Source: Pseudomonas helmanticensis (lineage in GTDB: Bacteria > Pseudomonadota > Gammaproteobacteria > Pseudomonadales > Pseudomonadaceae). Taken from it: a DNA stretch of 64,000 bases. Made by a program: the position numbers and the translations under genes. Below, in pieces: positions 46,888 to 54,826 of this stretch. The notes under the pieces were generated by a model. That model did not search any database. It was not told the DNA's origin and saw nothing but the letters and a program-made list of their open reading frames with translations. Every line of letters begins with the position of its first letter. Position 1 is the first letter of the stretch. Location: positions 1,984,001-2,048,000 of the forward strand of contig NZ_FXUY01000001.1 of NCBI RefSeq assembly GCF_900182985.1, written 5' to 3'.

Positions 46888-47244
46888 ATGATTCGTAAAC
46901 TCCCTATCGTGGCCCTGCTGATTGGTGCATTTGCTGTCGCAGGGCAAGCAGAAGCCCATGGCGGCAACTACTGGCAAGGCCCAGCGTTGTTTGGCGCGAT
47001 CGTCGGCTCGGCCATCATCGGCTCGGCGCTTATCAACCAGGATCGCCCGGTGTATGTCCAGCAGGCGCCGGTGTATGCCGCTCCGCCACCACCGGTTTAT
47101 GTGCAACAACCACCGCCTCCGGTCTATTACCAGCCCGCGCCGGTGTACGTGCAACAACCGGTCTACGTGCCAGCCCCGGTGTATTACGGCCCACCCCGCG
47201 GCTATTACGGCCGGCCGTATCCTTACCATTACGGCCGCTGGTAA
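46888..47244 (+). CDS. Secreted Tyr/Pro/Val-rich repeat protein
   Basis: 118 residues: signal peptide (1 to about 23, ending AEA), a short Gly/Ala membrane-like segment (LFGAIVGSAIIGSALI), then degenerate repeats of PVYVQQ / PPVYYQPA and a C-terminus ending PYHYGRW. The low-complexity half has about ten Tyr in a Pro-Gln-Val background. It may be an envelope or surface protein; function unknown. GAGGA precedes the ATG and a terminator follows. Confidence 0.75.
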   Translation: MIRKLPIVALLIGAFAVAGQAEAHGGNYWQGPALFGAIVGSAIIGSALINQDRPVYVQQAPVYAAPPPPVYVQQPPPPVYYQPAPVYVQQPVYVPAPVYYGPPRGYYGRPYPYHYGRW

Positions 47245-47254
47245 CAGAAAGACC

Positions 47255-47283
47255 AAAGCCCTGCTTTATAGCGGGGCTTTTTT
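47255..47283 (+). terminator. Terminator of the Tyr/Pro-rich protein gene
   Basis: AAAGCCC(T)GC/GC(G)GGGCTTT stem followed by TTTT. Confidence 0.82.
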
Positions 47284-47475
47284 ATGACCGTTGGTCGGCC
47301 AGCGTCTGAAAAAATCTCGCCAAGGTCGCTGTGAGGACAGTTCCACCGGCTAAAGTCGGCATGATTGATTCGACCGTTGTATACATTTGCACAAAACGGT
47401 CATTTCTTTGTCATGACGGAACGGCAATCTGAATCCGTCCGCTAACAACAGGTTGATAACAACAAGGACGACTGT

Positions 47476-47670
47476 ATGCCTACACAAAATCCACACCGCA
47501 TCGTCGGCTTGTGCACCTCCAGCAAGGTGTACAGCGCGCTGACCGAGCTCAAGCACCTGGAAGGCCACCGCTGCGCCAAGCTTCTTTCGCTGCTGGCGGA
47601 AAACCTCGTGCACAAAGGCCTGCTCAACGAGCGCGAAGTGATGCACATGCTCGATCAAGTGGTCGACTGA
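47476..47670 (+). CDS. 64-residue conserved-looking small protein
   Basis: MPTQNPHRIVGLCTSSKVYS... is a mostly helical, soluble small protein with a Leu-rich core (ELKHLEGHRCAKLLSLLAENLV) and a C-terminal helix (NEREVMHMLDQVVD). AAGGA lies upstream of the ATG. It may be a small regulator or adaptor; no domain is recognised. It lies in a row of three short genes on the plus strand. Confidence 0.6.
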   Translation: MPTQNPHRIVGLCTSSKVYSALTELKHLEGHRCAKLLSLLAENLVHKGLLNEREVMHMLDQVVD

Positions 47671-47773
47671 CGCCAGACCTCACTGGCATCAATGACCACT
47701 ATCGAAACTGTTGATTGTCGCTGAAACCGGCGAGCCCCTAAGGTAGCTCCATAGATTGATGGAGGTACTTGTC

Positions 47774-47956
47774 ATGGCTCAGGTTCAAATCATGTCCGTT
47801 GTCGGCAGCGCCGTTCCCGCCTCGCTCAGAGAGCTGGGCTTGCTTGCCTGCTGGTATCTGGTGCGCGACGGCGAGGCAATCAGCGGCCCGCTCACCTCGT
47901 TGCCCGCCGCCCAGGCGTTGTCACAACAACTGGTCGCCCACCCGTTCCACGCCTAA
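47774..47956 (+). CDS. 60-residue small protein
   Basis: MAQVQIMSVVGSAVPASLRE... with GGAGGT about 8 bp before the ATG at 47774, which decides the start over 47756. The middle (YLVRDGEAISGPLTSLPAAQALSQ) resembles a short modifier-type domain in which a displayed sequence follows GPL. Function unknown. Its stop overlaps the convergent AI-2E-family gene by 4 bp. Confidence 0.6.
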   Translation: MAQVQIMSVVGSAVPASLRELGLLACWYLVRDGEAISGPLTSLPAAQALSQQLVAHPFHA

Positions 47957-49014
47957 GGTAATTGCACCTTCGGTTTGGTCTCGATGAACAGCGCCCAGCT
48001 CGACATGAACAATGCAGCGATCAATGGCCCGATCACAAAGCCGTTAAGGCCGAATACCGCCAGACCGCCGAGGGTCGAGATCAGAATCATGTAGTCCGGC
48101 ATCCGTGTGTCCTTACCGACCAGAATCGGGCGCAACACGTTGTCCACCAGACCGATCACGAAGACCCCGAACAAACCCAGCACCACGCCTTGCCAGATCA
48201 TCCCGCTGAGCAGGAAGTACGCCGCCACCGGCGCCCAGACAATCCCCGCGCCCACCGCTGGCAACAGCGACAGAAACGCCATCAATACCGCCCACAGCAA
48301 CGCGCTGGGGATATCGAGAAACCAGAAAATCGCCCCGCCCAATGCGCCCTGCGTGATCGCCACGACCAGGTTGCCTTTGACGGTCGCCCGTACCACCCGA
48401 TTGAACTTCAATTGCAGCCGCCGCTTGTGATGTTCCTCCAGCGGCACCGCAATGCGGATCTTGCGCACCAGCTCGGCGCCATCGCGCAGGAAGAAAAACA
48501 GCAGGTAGAGCATGATGAAAAAACTCACCACGAATTCGAACGTACCCTGACCAAAACTGAATGCCTGACTCGCCAGCACCTGGCTGCCCTGCATTGCCGC
48601 TTTGACGATTTTCTCGCGCAAGCCGTTGAGTTCGCCCATGCCGAAGCGATCGAGCAGATGCTGGAAATATTGCGGCAGGCTGTGCTTGAACTGCGCCAGA
48701 TAGGCGGCGATATCGAGCTCGCCGCTTTCGATGTTCTTGTAGACCGTCGCCCCTTCCTGCACCAGCAACACACTGAGAATGATCACCGGCAGAATCGCGA
48801 TCACCAGACAGATGCCCAGGGTAAACAGCGACGTCAGATTGCGTTGCCAGCCAAATTTGACCTGCAACCGGCGTTGCATCGGCGCAAACAGAATGCCGAG
48901 GATCACCGCCCAGAACACCGCACCGTAAAACGGCAACAGAATCCAGATGAAGGCCACGGTGACCAACAGCAGCAAGACTGTCAGCGATTTGAATTGAAGA
49001 CTTTTTACGTTCAT
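47953..49014 (-). CDS. AI-2E family transporter (PerM-like permease)
   Basis: A 353-residue membrane protein with about eight helices in the AI-2E/PerM pattern: two N-terminal helices (VLLLLVTVAFIWILLPFYGAV), a hydrophilic middle (FKHSLPQYFQHLLDRFGMGEL) and a C-terminal bundle with FGVFVIGLVDNVLRPILVGK and LGGLAVFGLNGFVIGPLIAAL. The family includes the AI-2 exporter TqsA and Na+/H+ antiporters, so the substrate cannot be named. A single gene. Confidence 0.88.
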   Translation of the reverse strand: MNVKSLQFKSLTVLLLLVTVAFIWILLPFYGAVFWAVILGILFAPMQRRLQVKFGWQRNLTSLFTLGICLVIAILPVIILSVLLVQEGATVYKNIESGELDIAAYLAQFKHSLPQYFQHLLDRFGMGELNGLREKIVKAAMQGSQVLASQAFSFGQGTFEFVVSFFIMLYLLFFFLRDGAELVRKIRIAVPLEEHHKRRLQLKFNRVVRATVKGNLVVAITQGALGGAIFWFLDIPSALLWAVLMAFLSLLPAVGAGIVWAPVAAYFLLSGMIWQGVVLGLFGVFVIGLVDNVLRPILVGKDTRMPDYMILISTLGGLAVFGLNGFVIGPLIAALFMSSWALFIETKPKVQLP

Positions 49015-49125
49015 GTCCGGTCCATGTCAGTCAGGCGTCATGCACGCCCCGAACCTTAGTCAGCCGGGGCGTGCGCGAGTGCCATCTTTATTCATGGAGC
49101 ATAGTTGCCGATTGGCCCGAGCCTG

Positions 49126-49812
49126 TTATGGAACCGGCAGCTTGATGATCTGATCGGTGGTCAGCACGTCGCCGAAGGTGTCTTCCACTTCCGCCAGCGC
49201 CGCTTTATGCAGCGAATCCTTGTCGATCGAGGCACCGTTGGCGCGGGTGATCGCGCGGGTCGCCGAGGCATCGGAGGCAACAATCACGCTGTAGCCGAGC
49301 GGCGCTGCATCACGCGCGGCACCGGCGACACAGGCGTGAGTCATCAGCCCCGCGACGATGAGCGTGTTAATGCCAGACTGCTTCAGCCGTTCGTTCAGAT
49401 CGGTACTGCCGAATACGCTGACGGTGGTTTTTTGCAGAACCACATCCTTGGCCCTAGGCTGCATGTCCTTGTGAAACTTCACCGTTTCGCCGTCGATGGC
49501 AAACACTGGCGACCCGGCTGGCGCAACGTGCTGAACGTGATAAACCGGAATGTCATGACGATCGGCGAAGGCTATCAGCTCGCGGGTGTTAGCCAGCGCT
49601 GCGGCGCCGTCGGGGATCGGCATCCGGCCGCTGAAGTATTCGTTCTGGAAATCGATCACCAGCAGCGCCGACTTGCCTGCGGGCAACTGACTGACCGGCG
49701 TCGCGCCCGACATTGCGCGGATAGTTGGATGGCTGTCGGCGACAGCAGCGGTGCTGGCCAATACACCGGAAAATGCACAGGCAGCGAGCAAGCGACGGGT
49801 AAAACGTTGCAT
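49126..49812 (-). CDS. Secreted isochorismatase-family cysteine hydrolase
   Basis: 228 residues: signal peptide (1-25, SGVLASTAAVA) and an isochorismatase-like domain with the full catalytic triad, Asp in ALLVIDFQNEYF, Lys in VLQKTTVSVF and Cys in LMTHACVAGAARDA. The export signal is unusual, because most family members are cytoplasmic. The reaction could be nicotinamide or other amide hydrolysis in the periplasm, which is inference. It is divergent from trhP by 180 bp. Confidence 0.82.
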   Translation of the reverse strand: MQRFTRRLLAACAFSGVLASTAAVADSHPTIRAMSGATPVSQLPAGKSALLVIDFQNEYFSGRMPIPDGAAALANTRELIAFADRHDIPVYHVQHVAPAGSPVFAIDGETVKFHKDMQPRAKDVVLQKTTVSVFGSTDLNERLKQSGINTLIVAGLMTHACVAGAARDAAPLGYSVIVASDASATRAITRANGASIDKDSLHKAALAEVEDTFGDVLTTDQIIKLPVP

Positions 49813-49992
49813 GGGTGGCTCCTTCTGATTTGAGTGGATGAGCCAAGATTAAGCAGCTTGTTCCACGCCGAACACAGGGGTTTGGGCACATCATCTGTGC
49901 TGTTTCTGCACAGATGACCAAACATAGATCCAGATCAACAACCCCAGCCCGCGAGCGCTTTACCCTGCCGCACTTTTGCCAGCGACGCCGCC

Positions 49993-51330
49993 ATGACCCT
50001 CACGCCTGATCTCGCCGCCCCGGAACTGCTCGCCCCCGCCGGCACCCTGAAAAACATGCGCTACGCCTTCGCCTACGGTGCCGATGCGGTATACGCCGGG
50101 CAACCGCGCTACAGCCTGCGCGTGCGCAACAACGAATTCGATCACGCCAACCTGGCGCTGGGCATTCGCGAGGCGCAAGCGCAAGGCAAGCGCTTCTATG
50201 TCGTGGTCAATATCGCGCCGCACAACGCCAAGCTGAAGACCTTTCTCAAAGACCTCGCGCCGGTGATCGAGATGGCCCCGGATGCGCTGATCATGTCCGA
50301 CCCGGGCCTGATCATGCTGGTGCGTCGACATTTTCCGCAGATGCCGATCCATCTTTCGGTGCAAGCCAATACGGTGAACTGGGCGAGTGTCGAGTTCTGG
50401 CAGCAACAAGGGCTGAGCCGGATCATCCTGTCGCGCGAACTGTCGCTGGAAGAGATCGCGGAGATCCGCGAGCACGTGCCGGAAATGGAGCTGGAAGTGT
50501 TCGTTCATGGCGCATTGTGCATGGCCTATTCCGGGCGCTGCCTGCTCTCCGGCTACATGAACAAACGTGATGCCAACCAAGGCAGCTGCACCAATGCCTG
50601 TCGCTGGAAATACTCGGCGCAGCCAGCCACGGAAAATCAGCTCGGCGAGATCGTGCAGACTTTTCAGCCCGAGCCGACCCTGGGCATCGGCACCCCGACC
50701 GATCAAGTGTTCCTGTTGCAGGAGGCCAATCGCCCGGACGAATTGATGCCCGCCTTCGAAGACGAGCACGGCACCTACATCATGAACGCCAAGGACCTGC
50801 GCGCGGTGCAGCACGTCGAGCGTCTGACGCGCATGGGCGTGCACTCACTGAAGATTGAAGGCCGGACCAAATCGCACTTCTATTGCGCACGCACCACCCA
50901 GGTTTATCGCCGGGCCATCGATGATGCAGTGGCAGGACGCGAGTTTGATCGCAGCCTGATGAACGATCTCGAATCACTGGCCCAGCGCGGCTACACCGAA
51001 GGTTTTCTGCGTCGGCATGTGCATGACGAATACCAGAATTATCAGCACGGCAGTTCGGTCTCGGAGCGCCAGCAGTTTGTCGGCGAGCTGACCGGCGAGC
51101 GACGTGAGCGTCTGGCCGAGGTCAAGGTGAAGAACCGTTTTGCCCTCGGCGATCATCTGGAACTGATGACGCCCAAGGGCAATTTCCACTTTGATCTGCA
51201 GCAGTTGCACAACGCCAAGGGCGAACCCATCGAGGTGGCGCCGGGGGATGGCCACACGGTGTATCTGCCGATTCCGGATGCGGTGGATTTGCGCTTCGGC
51301 TTGCTGATGCGCGACCTCGGCACACCATAA
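49993..51330 (+). CDS. trhP: U32-family tRNA uridine-34 hydroxylase (YegQ/TrhP)
   Basis: A 445-residue protein of the U32 'peptidase' family. The E. coli homologue TrhP (YegQ) makes 5-hydroxyuridine at tRNA position 34 using prephenate, the first step to cmo5U. It has an N-terminal barrel (ELLAPAGTLKNMRYAFAYGADAVYAGQ) and the U32 signature EVFVHGALCMAYSGRCLLSGY. Further Cys residues in GSCTNACRW fit an iron-sulfur site. Length fits YegQ rather than the smaller UbiU/UbiV. A single gene ending 4 bp before a REP doublet. Confidence 0.9.
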   Translation: MTLTPDLAAPELLAPAGTLKNMRYAFAYGADAVYAGQPRYSLRVRNNEFDHANLALGIREAQAQGKRFYVVVNIAPHNAKLKTFLKDLAPVIEMAPDALIMSDPGLIMLVRRHFPQMPIHLSVQANTVNWASVEFWQQQGLSRIILSRELSLEEIAEIREHVPEMELEVFVHGALCMAYSGRCLLSGYMNKRDANQGSCTNACRWKYSAQPATENQLGEIVQTFQPEPTLGIGTPTDQVFLLQEANRPDELMPAFEDEHGTYIMNAKDLRAVQHVERLTRMGVHSLKIEGRTKSHFYCARTTQVYRRAIDDAVAGREFDRSLMNDLESLAQRGYTEGFLRRHVHDEYQNYQHGSSVSERQQFVGELTGERRERLAEVKVKNRFALGDHLELMTPKGNFHFDLQQLHNAKGEPIEVAPGDGHTVYLPIPDAVDLRFGLLMRDLGTP

Positions 51331-51334
51331 TCCC

Positions 51335-51418
51335 TGTAGGAGCTGCCGCAGGCTGCGATCTTTTGATCTGGATTTTAAGAACAACATCAAAAGATCGCAG
51401 CCTGCGGCAGCTCCTACA
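51335..51418. repeat. REP doublet (GTAGGAGCTGCCGCAGGCTGCGATC type)
   Basis: Near-perfect arms immediately after the trhP stop, ending 19 bp before the convergent LysR gene. Confidence 0.87.
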
Positions 51419-51436
51419 TTGATGGGGGTGCGGTTT

Positions 51437-52306
51437 TCAGGTGAATTCTTCACGCAACATCGCCACAAACGCTTCACGCGCCGGGTGTACCCCGGCGTTT
51501 TCGTGCCAGTAAAACAGATTGTCGACGGCCGTCAGTTCGGGAAATTCGAACCCGACGCAACCGGCACCTTTGGCGTACTGCTCAAAGACGCCTTTGGGCA
51601 CCAGCGCCACCCCGGCCCCGGCACTTACGCAGCCAACAATCGCCCCGTAACTGGCCAGACTGACGATCGGCAACGCCAGCCCCTGACGCAACAACCAATG
51701 CTCCAGCGCCGCGCGGTAAGGGCAACCCTGCGGCCACATGAACACGGTCTTGTCTTGCAGATCATTGATGTCGCGCACCGGCCCGAAGGAAGTGGAGGCA
51801 ATCAGCAGCAACTCCTCGCGGTACATCGGCGTGCGTTTGAGCTGCGAACGCTCGACGTCCACCGCCACAATCGCCCCGTCGAGACGATGGCTGACGGTGT
51901 CATCGAGCAACTGCCCCCAAGTGCCGGTAGTCAGTTCCAGCGCGACCTGCGGATAGCGCTTGTGAAACTTCGCCAGCAAGCGCGGCAATCGCCCGGTCGC
52001 CGAAGATTCGATGGCACCGATGCGCAGCGGCCCCGACGGTTCGGACGAAGGATCGACCGCGCGCTTGGCCTCGGCGGTCAACGCGAGGATTTTCTCGGCA
52101 TAGACGAGGAAAGTCTGCCCCGCCGGGCTGATGCGCAACCCGCGCCCTTCACGCAAAAACAGCGCAACGCCCAATTCCGCCTCCAGCGCCTTGATGCGCG
52201 CGGTGATGTTCGACGGTACGCAAAACAGCTTTTGGGCCGCACGGGCAATGCTGCCGACCTCGGCCACGGTCTTGAACATGCGGATCTGTGCCAGCTCCAT
52301 ACTCAT
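51437..52306 (-). CDS. LysR-family transcriptional regulator (PtrR-like)
   Basis: A 289-residue LysR protein (MELAQIRMFKTVAEVGSIARAAQKLFCVPSNITARIKALEAELG). The FCVPSNIT recognition helix resembles the putrescine-utilisation regulators of the PtrR group. The ATG at 52306 or 52300 could be the start. It is divergent from the DMT transporter gene with a 94-bp gap, so it probably regulates that gene. Confidence 0.85.
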   Translation of the reverse strand: MSMELAQIRMFKTVAEVGSIARAAQKLFCVPSNITARIKALEAELGVALFLREGRGLRISPAGQTFLVYAEKILALTAEAKRAVDPSSEPSGPLRIGAIESSATGRLPRLLAKFHKRYPQVALELTTGTWGQLLDDTVSHRLDGAIVAVDVERSQLKRTPMYREELLLIASTSFGPVRDINDLQDKTVFMWPQGCPYRAALEHWLLRQGLALPIVSLASYGAIVGCVSAGAGVALVPKGVFEQYAKGAGCVGFEFPELTAVDNLFYWHENAGVHPAREAFVAMLREEFT

Positions 52307-52400
52307 CACTCTGAGTGAACATTCAGCACAGTATAAGTCAGTTGTGGCGAATGATTGCGCGCCCGGATACTCGGCGCATCACCCTTCTGGTAGCGCGATC

Positions 52401-53297
52401 ATGCCGTCCACTTCTTCTTTCAAAATCATCCTGGCGATGGCGTTCGTCGTCGCCTGCTGGGCGTATTCGCCGACCGGTATTCACCTCGGCCTGCAAGCCT
52501 ACGACCCCGGGCATCTGGCGCTGTTGCGCTTTCTTCTGGCGTCGCTATTGATGGCCGTGCTGGCCGCATTCAAGGGCATTCGCCTGCCGCAACTGCGCGA
52601 TATGCCGTTGCTGCTGGCCTTGGGTTTCTTCGCCGTCAGCCTGCATCACGTGGCGCTGAACATCGGCCAGCAAAGTGTCAGTGCCGGTGCCTCGAGTGTG
52701 CTGGCGCAATCGAGTCCGCTGTTCAGCACGCTGCTCGCGCGGTTCCTGTTCAAGGATCAGGTCAGCGCATGGCGTTGGGGTTGTGTGTTGCTCGGGTTTG
52801 TCGGCGTGGTGATTGTGGTCAGCGGCGACAAGGGCTTGGGCGATATTGACGCGCATGCCCTGCTGATCCTGCTGGCGGCGGTTTCGTGGAGCATCTATTT
52901 CGCCCTGCAAAAGCATCATGCACGGCGTTACGACGGGTTCAGTCTGGCGTGTTACGCGGTATGGTCGGGGACGTTGTTGCTGCTGATTTATTTGCCGGGG
53001 CTGGCCGAAAGGGTCATGCAGGCGCCGCTGCGGGTGCAGTGGGCGGTGTTGGCGCTCGGGGTGTTTCCCAGTGCGCTCGCGTATCTGGCGTGGGGATTTG
53101 TGCTCAAGCATGTGGATCTGAGCCGGGCGACGATGACCTTGTACCTGATACCGCCGACAGCAATGGGGATTGCTTCGGTGGGGTTGGGCGAGCGGCCGAC
53201 ATTGATGGTGCTGGCGGGGTCGGCAGTGGTGCTGATCAGTGTGTTGGCGTTGAATCTGGAGCGGCGGATCGGGGTTGTTCGGACGGCTGCGGCCTGA
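52401..53297 (+). CDS. EamA/DMT-family transporter
   Basis: A 298-residue permease with ten helices in two EamA halves (LAMAFVVACWAYSPTGIHLGLQAYDP; LLILLAAVSWSIYFALQKHHARRY). The start at 52401 gives normal length; longer in-frame starts overlap the LysR gene. Family members export amino acids, nucleosides or other metabolites. It is paired with the divergent LysR regulator. Confidence 0.87.
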   Translation: MPSTSSFKIILAMAFVVACWAYSPTGIHLGLQAYDPGHLALLRFLLASLLMAVLAAFKGIRLPQLRDMPLLLALGFFAVSLHHVALNIGQQSVSAGASSVLAQSSPLFSTLLARFLFKDQVSAWRWGCVLLGFVGVVIVVSGDKGLGDIDAHALLILLAAVSWSIYFALQKHHARRYDGFSLACYAVWSGTLLLLIYLPGLAERVMQAPLRVQWAVLALGVFPSALAYLAWGFVLKHVDLSRATMTLYLIPPTAMGIASVGLGERPTLMVLAGSAVVLISVLALNLERRIGVVRTAAA

Positions 53298-53326
53298 TCG
53301 GACATCTGATTTGAAGCTGATGCCGT

Positions 53327-53393
53327 CTTCGCGAGCAAGCCCGCTCTCGCATTGGAATGCATTTCAAATGTGGGAGCGGGCTTGCTCGCGAAG
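53327..53393. repeat. REP doublet (GAGCGGGCTTGCTCGCGAAG type)
   Basis: Inverted arms CTTCGCGAGCAAGCCCGCTC and complement around 27 bp. Confidence 0.85.
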
Positions 53394-53433
53394 AGGCCAG
53401 AACAAACAACATTAAACCCGAGTCAGTACCCTC

Positions 53434-53664
53434 TCAGCGCCGATCATCCGACAACGGTGTCGGCTCATCCGCCGGCGGCACATCCTCGTCCGCTCCCGGA
53501 TCCTTCCAGTCATCCGGCCGGTCGGCGTCGCTCAGCGGATCGCGCCCAGGAGGCATGCCCATCGGTGAATCATGATCGGCCAGCGTCGGTTCATCAGTAC
53601 CGGGCATTGGCCGGGTGGGGTCGGTGGGAAGAACACCACCCTGAAACAGCAAATCATTCGCCAT
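53434..53664 (-). CDS. Small acidic Asp/Pro-rich protein, predicted disordered
   Basis: 76 residues beginning MANDLLFQGGVLPTDPTRPM and ending ADEPTPLSDDRR, without hydrophobic core or known domain. GAGGT lies near the ATG at 53664. Short Pro-Asp-rich elements (DPL, PDD, DEPT) recall the two small proteins at 36.7-37.1 kb, so the three may be one loose family. Function unknown. Confidence 0.6.
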   Translation of the reverse strand: MANDLLFQGGVLPTDPTRPMPGTDEPTLADHDSPMGMPPGRDPLSDADRPDDWKDPGADEDVPPADEPTPLSDDRR

Positions 53665-53756
53665 GACACACCTCACGAAGGAGGTCCGGAAATCCCGGGC
53701 CGTACAGGTTGGAAGCGCACCGGTGTCCGGCGTGCTGTCGAACAGACCAGCGGCGA

Positions 53757-54470
53757 TCAGCCCTGCGCACTGAAGCGATCGCGGCTGTTGCTCAGGTGCA
53801 GCCACATCGCCGCGCGCGCTGCGTCGGCATCCTGACGCTTGATCGCATTGAAAATCGCCTCGTGTTCGAGATTGGCCAACTGCCCGAGCTTGCTCAGGTC
53901 CGCCGCGCCACGCTCGGCGGCGTTGAGCCGGTGACGCGGAATCATCGCGCTGCCCAAGTGCTGCATGATCTCGCTGAAGCAGACGTTGCCGGTGGCCTCG
54001 GCGATCAGCAGATGAAAACGCCTGTCGGCTTCAACGCAACTGTCGTTGTTGGCCAGCAGACGTTGATAGTCGTCCAGCGCCTGACGCATCTGCAGCAGTT
54101 GCTGTTCGCTGCGACGCTGCGCCGCCAATGCCGCTGCCTGGGTTTCCAGCCCCAGGCGCAGTTCGAGAATGCTGCGCACGCCAAGTGCCGTGTCGACATT
54201 CAGACGCAAGCCCTGCTCGGCTGCGCGTTCGATCACGAATGTACCGATGCCGTGCCGTGTCTCGACCAGCCCCGACGCCTGCAATTTCGAGATCGCTTCG
54301 CGCACCACCGTACGGCTGACCCCGTGTTCCTGAACGATGGCGTTCTCCGACGGCAGCTTGTCGCCGGGCGACAGCTGGCCGAGCAGAATGCTCTGGGTGA
54401 GCTTCTCCACCAGGTCATGGGCAAGGTTGTGCGCGCGTTTGCGGGCGGGGGCGTCGAGGTCTTCTTGCAT
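53757..54470 (-). CDS. GntR/FadR-subfamily regulator of glucarate genes
   Basis: A 237-residue regulator: N-terminal GntR winged helix (KLTQSILLGQLSPGDKLPSENAIVQEHGVSRTVVREAISKLQASGLVETRHGIGTFV) and helical FCD effector domain with metal-binding His (RRFHLLIAEATGN, NLEHEAIFNAI). It is divergent from the glucarate transporter and dehydratase, so it is their likely repressor, released by glucarate or a pathway product. Candidate operators lie in the gap. Confidence 0.85.
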   Translation of the reverse strand: MQEDLDAPARKRAHNLAHDLVEKLTQSILLGQLSPGDKLPSENAIVQEHGVSRTVVREAISKLQASGLVETRHGIGTFVIERAAEQGLRLNVDTALGVRSILELRLGLETQAAALAAQRRSEQQLLQMRQALDDYQRLLANNDSCVEADRRFHLLIAEATGNVCFSEIMQHLGSAMIPRHRLNAAERGAADLSKLGQLANLEHEAIFNAIKRQDADAARAAMWLHLSNSRDRFSAQG

Positions 54471-54557
54471 GGTCGATTCCGGTCATCGTGGCCTGCGGAT
54501 CGTAGCACCGCACGGGCGCCGGGCCCGATTGATTTTAGTGCTAAATTGCCATTCAAC

Positions 54558-54568
54558 TTGTATGACAA
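54558..54568. promoter_or_regulatory. Candidate GntR operator, gene-proximal to the regulator
   Basis: TTGTATGACAA, a TTGT-N3-ACAA palindrome, 88 bp upstream of the GntR start. It fits autoregulation. Confidence 0.5.
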
Positions 54569-54734
54569 CACTCAATACCGAAAACAACCAATTCAATCAT
54601 CCGGTAGCAGAAAACCCTGAAAGCCTGTGCGCCGGCACACGAACCTCTGAACAAACCATCAACAAACACGGGCTTATTACGCACAAAAGCATAAAAAACT
54701 GCGCTTTCATAAATATTTATTCGGCCCCCGCCAC

Positions 54735-54766
54735 TTGTAGGACAAAAAATTCAGGTTGTATGATGT
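54735..54766. promoter_or_regulatory. Candidate tandem GntR operators upstream of the glucarate transporter
   Basis: TTGTAGGACAA at 54735 and TTGTATGATGT at 54756, starting 21 bp apart (two helical turns), 60-90 bp before the transporter start. The first is a full TTGT-N3-ACAA palindrome; the second is a half site. The rest of the 356-bp gap is AT-rich and holds no gene. Confidence 0.5.
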
Positions 54767-54826
54767 CTATCAACAACGCAGCACCTGCCTTGCCCCGCAT
54801 AAAAATAATCAGTGGGAGAAAACCAA

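Noticed and set aside
54571-54826. Small gene in the AT-rich part of the gudP upstream region
   Set aside because: No frame with a ribosome site or coding bias; the stretch fits a regulatory region.
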